From Photobacterium profundum SS9 (lineage in GTDB: Bacteria; Pseudomonadota; Gammaproteobacteria; Enterobacterales; Vibrionaceae): a stretch of DNA of 64,000 nucleotides. The notes under the pieces are model-generated. The model worked only from the letters and a program-made list of their open reading frames with translations, did not search any database and had not been told where the DNA came from. The translations under genes and the position numbers were made by a program. Shown piece after piece: positions 61,805 to 64,000 of the stretch. The stretch spans positions 1,908,678-1,972,677 of the forward strand of contig NC_006371.1 of the NCBI RefSeq assembly GCF_000196255.1, written 5' to 3'. Position 1 is the first letter of the stretch. Every line of letters starts with the position of its first letter.

Positions 61805-61978
61805 ATGATGATGAAAGTATGTTCAATGCTTGCGGGAATGCTAATCAGTATTCTACTTGCAGGCTGTACAACGAATGAAAACTACAAACCACCAGATGAT
61901 CTCGAAAGCAAAGTAAGAGCAGAGCAACGTAAAGAAGAAGCCAACTGCATGCTGAATGGTTCTGCTAACTGTTTTTAA
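61805..61978 (+). CDS. small lipoprotein, 57 residues
   Basis: A short protein with a type II signal (MLAGMLISILLAGCTTNE, lipobox LAGC) and a hydrophilic tail with two Cys residues near the end (NCMLNGSANCF). Three ATG codons in a row at 61805 make the exact start uncertain. A terminator follows. No family recognised. Confidence 0.75.
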   Translation: MMMKVCSMLAGMLISILLAGCTTNENYKPPDDLESKVRAEQRKEEANCMLNGSANCF

Positions 61979-62007
61979 TTAAAAGCGACAAAGATCCAAA
62001 CATTTAA

Positions 62008-62043
62008 AAAAGCCCTAATGAAGAATATTCATCAGGGCTTTTT
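62008..62043 (+). terminator. terminator of the small lipoprotein gene
   Basis: The stem aaaagccctaatgaa / ttcatcagggctttt is followed by a T run, 30 bp after the stop. It also works for the opposite-strand barrel pseudogene. Confidence 0.85.
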
Positions 62044-62048
62044 CATGG

Positions 62049-62960
62049 CTATGTCTGAATAAGCTGTTGCGGCATGCGCGGCTTTGTTGAGTCATTATCA
62101 AAGTCGATATCAAGCCTCTTGTACTTGGCAACGGCCTGCCAGCCGTTATCCCATTCATAGCCTCCGCCCAGATCAAATCGCCATGTCAGATCAGAACCAA
62201 CACCGAAGCCGCCGATATCGAAGCGTGTTGTATAAAACCAGTTGGTATCTGAAATATTGTCGATCAGTCGGACACCGAAAAAGGGATCAGTCCAATCATC
62301 GCCAAAACTGGCTGATATTGATTGCGACGTTAGTACAGGTTGGGGAGTTTGGATTGTTTGATCAATGGTGATCGGACCGATAGTTTAATTTGGTTTATTT
62401 TTCAATGAGATGAACGCATAATCAAGTTCTACGCCCTAGGTACCGTTACCGTAACGGAAAAAACGGCACCTAGACCGTCTTGATTATCCATAATGTTACC
62501 GAAATCTAACGATACCGGAAGTACCACCATCAGGTGTATTAACGGTATACCCAAGCTACCTCAAGATGCAGGATTCAGAGTGATCTCAGCGTGTTTAATT
62601 CAAGGAAAATGAGTGTAGGAATGGCATTCCCTTTCAAACACATTTGACACAGAAGTAGATACGCTGAATCACTCCCGAAGGGCGAGTTTTGTTGGGCTCT
62701 ATGCGGTGTTACTTATTTTCAACGTAGAACGAATAGGTCTATAAATAAGTGCCTTGCCTAGAGTCCAACAAATTCTCGCTGAAACGAGCACCTTGAGGTA
62801 ACTTGGGTATAGAGTCTGCTTCTATATTTTGAGTGATAAGGTATAAACCTGCTGATAACGTCCATCCGTCTCCTTTTGACTCAAAAGTAGGATTGGAAAA
62901 TACGACAGGCGCCATCAGGCTAGCTGTGACTGAGAATATTAATTTGCATATTCGTCTCAT
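62049..62960 (-). pseudogene. outer-membrane beta-barrel protein gene, broken by a miniature element and frameshifts
   Basis: The start (62960, with ggtgg upstream) gives a signal peptide (RRICKLIFSVTASLMAPVVFS) and GDGWTLSAGLYLITQNIEADS. The frame then enters the 267-bp miniature element. Beyond it, coding pieces continue in shifting frames: GNIMDNQDGLGAVFSVTV, VELDYAFISLKNK, and a longer run GGFGVGSDLTWRFDLGGGYEWD with AKYKRLDIDFDND. The last is typical of small outer-membrane barrels. Several frameshifts and the insertion make it a dead gene. Confidence 0.8.
62546..62812. repeat. miniature inverted-repeat element, 267 bp
   Basis: It starts tatacccaagctacctcaag and ends with the inverted arm (acttgggtata). 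It is nearly identical to the copy at 42016-42298 but lacks a short segment in the middle. It lies within the barrel pseudogene and shows tata at both edges, as expected for TA-targeted insertion. Confidence 0.9.
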
Positions 62961-63140
62961 CTTTCCACCTCGTATCAACAAAAAAATAATAATGAATTAG
63001 TACATTAATCCGAATCTGGCATTGATTTTTACTGTAGCTTCAATTTGACCAAATGGCCTAATTCAGGTTCTATCGCCAACGACTTTGTTGCAGAGCCGAC
63101 GGCCTATCTGTGCGACTACCTGTAATGATGCCAATACGGT

Positions 63141-63169
63141 AAAAAGCTTCGCCATAGCGAAGCTTTTTT
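63141..63169 (-). terminator. terminator of the fasciclin-domain gene
   Basis: The stem aaaagcttcgc / gcgaagctttt lies 17 bp after the fasciclin stop on the minus strand, with T runs on both sides. Confidence 0.85.
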
Positions 63170-63185
63170 GTTTCTGGTTGATGAT

Positions 63186-64000
63186 TTACTCGGGGATTAA
63201 GACTGTGTCAATAACATGGATAACCCCGTTGCTGGCATTGAGATCACCGGCAATGACTTTAGCACCGTTGATTGCCACGCCATCCTCGCCGTTTTCGATT
63301 TGTACTGTTCCTCCCTGAACGGTTTCAGGCAGTTTCAGCTTGCTGATTTCTTCTGAGGTGAAAGCCCCGATCAGGATATGGTATTTGAGCATAGCCTGCA
63401 GTTGATCTTTGTTTTCTGGTTTGAGCAGGTCAGCCAGAGTGCCAGCCGGGAGCTTTGCAAAAGCGTCATCGGTTGGTGCCAGGAGAGTAAAGGGCCCCTT
63501 ACCTTCGAGAGTGCCAGTCAGGCCAGATGCCCGGAGCGCCATGACCAGGGTCTGGAAGTCATCGTTGGTGGCCGCGACCTCGACCAGGTTTATCTTCTCG
63601 CCTTTCTTATAAGATGCTACCTCCAAACTGGACAAGGTAACGGGGATTAAGACTGTGTCAATAACATGGATAACCCCGTTGCTGGCATTGAGATCACCGG
63701 CAATGACTTTAGCACCGTTGATTGTCACGCCATCCTCGCCGTTTTCGATTTGTACTGTTTCTCCCTGAACGGTTTCAGGCAGTTTCAGCTTGCTGACTTC
63801 TTCTGAGGTGATAGCCCCGATCAGGATATGGTATTTGAGCACGGCCTGCAGTTGTTCTTTGTTTTCTGGCTTGAGCAGGTCAGCCAGAGTGCCGGCCGGG
63901 AGCTTTGCGAAAGCGTCATCAGTTGGTGCCAGGAGAGTAAAGGGCCCCTTACCTTCGAGAGTGCCGGTCAGGCCGGATGCCCGGATCGCCATGACCAGGG
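63186..64000 (-). CDS. tandem fasciclin-domain protein, 3' part
   Basis: The open frame reaches the window edge without a start, so the gene is cut. The visible 271 residues hold one complete fasciclin domain and most of another, each with GPFTLLAPTDDAFAKLPAGTL, LKYHILIGA and a closing ASNGVIHVIDTVLIP. The two units are almost identical and repeat every 450 bp (for example gattaagactgtgtcaataa at 63195 and 63645). Fasciclin domains mediate cell-surface adhesion. The DNA is richer in G+C than its neighbours, which may mean transfer. Confidence 0.92.
   Translation of the reverse strand, partial: LVMAIRASGLTGTLEGKGPFTLLAPTDDAFAKLPAGTLADLLKPENKEQLQAVLKYHILIGAITSEEVSKLKLPETVQGETVQIENGEDGVTINGAKVIAGDLNASNGVIHVIDTVLIPVTLSSLEVASYKKGEKINLVEVAATNDDFQTLVMALRASGLTGTLEGKGPFTLLAPTDDAFAKLPAGTLADLLKPENKDQLQAMLKYHILIGAFTSEEISKLKLPETVQGGTVQIENGEDGVAINGAKVIAGDLNASNGVIHVIDTVLIPE

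Noticed and set aside
62084..62371. 95-codon plus-strand frame
   Set aside because: It is the complement of the outer-membrane barrel pseudogene, whose minus-strand reading is clearly protein-like.
1..64000. CRISPR array or restriction-modification cluster
   Set aside because: No regularly spaced short repeats, cas genes, methyltransferase or restriction genes were seen; the direct repeats present are IS ends, miniature elements, the tRNA pair and the fasciclin units.

Overview
The window looks like a chromosomal segment from a marine gamma-proteobacterium of the Vibrionaceae, most like Photobacterium. This is inferred from the gene content: proVWX, higBA of the Escherichia YgjNM type, RhlE, TrxC, a PurA paralogue, an HlyD/DUF2955 efflux pair, many IS families and a Vibrionaceae-style miniature element ending in TATACCCAAG. 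No rRNA operon, CRISPR array or replication origin was seen. A ColE2-type plasmid replication gene survives only as a fragment.

Region 1 (about 0.4-19.5 kb) is a type I secretion and giant adhesin locus. A 2173-residue cadherin/tandem-95 repeat protein (minus strand) is followed by a 15-residue-repeat membrane coiled-coil protein and a VanZ-like protein. Divergent from it are an HPt phosphotransfer gene split by an IS66-family element with a clean 8-bp target duplication, an HlyD adaptor, a histidine-kinase-like protein whose phospho-acceptor His is Tyr and which ends in an intact receiver, a TolC-like protein, and two consecutive ABC exporters with degenerate motifs. This is the most interesting part of the window: a secretion machine with its own non-canonical phosphorelay, now genetically broken.

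Region 2 (19.5-28.7 kb) has rhlE, the higBA toxin-antitoxin pair with two palindromic operators, a glpT promoter and 5' fragment joined in frame to an unrelated membrane protein gene, an IS6-family element, fragments of an integrase and a ColE2-type rep beside tRNA-Ser(UGA), an sgrR-like regulator and trxC with a WCNPC active site.

Region 3 (28.9-44.6 kb) is metabolic and IS-rich. It has a triple-RidA fusion protein, a lipoprotein, a GNAT enzyme, a ChrR-like cupin with a divergent LysR regulator, a DUF3429 protein, a 26-residue small protein, a cold-shock protein, an IS cluster (IS10-like, IS50-like, IS630, IS200), carbamate kinase, and a frameshifted second purA with a divergent LysR regulator. 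The triple-RidA and carbamate kinase genes share an upstream module with exactly the same internal spacing, which suggests common FNR/CRP- and ArgR-type control.

Region 4 (44.7-54 kb) carries proVWX with an internal hairpin, a Cof-type phosphatase, an HlyD/DUF2955 efflux pair, and a minus-strand operon of an FMN/4Fe-4S membrane protein, a small membrane protein and an AraC regulator.

Region 5 (54-64 kb) has an IS4 element with a 564-bp partial tandem duplication, an IS66 remnant, a decayed IS630, a second tRNA-Ser(UGA), a YgiW-like OB-fold protein, a LysR regulator divergent from an EamA transporter and a YgjV protein, a small lipoprotein, an outer-membrane barrel gene broken by a miniature element, and the 3' part of a tandem fasciclin-domain gene running off the window.
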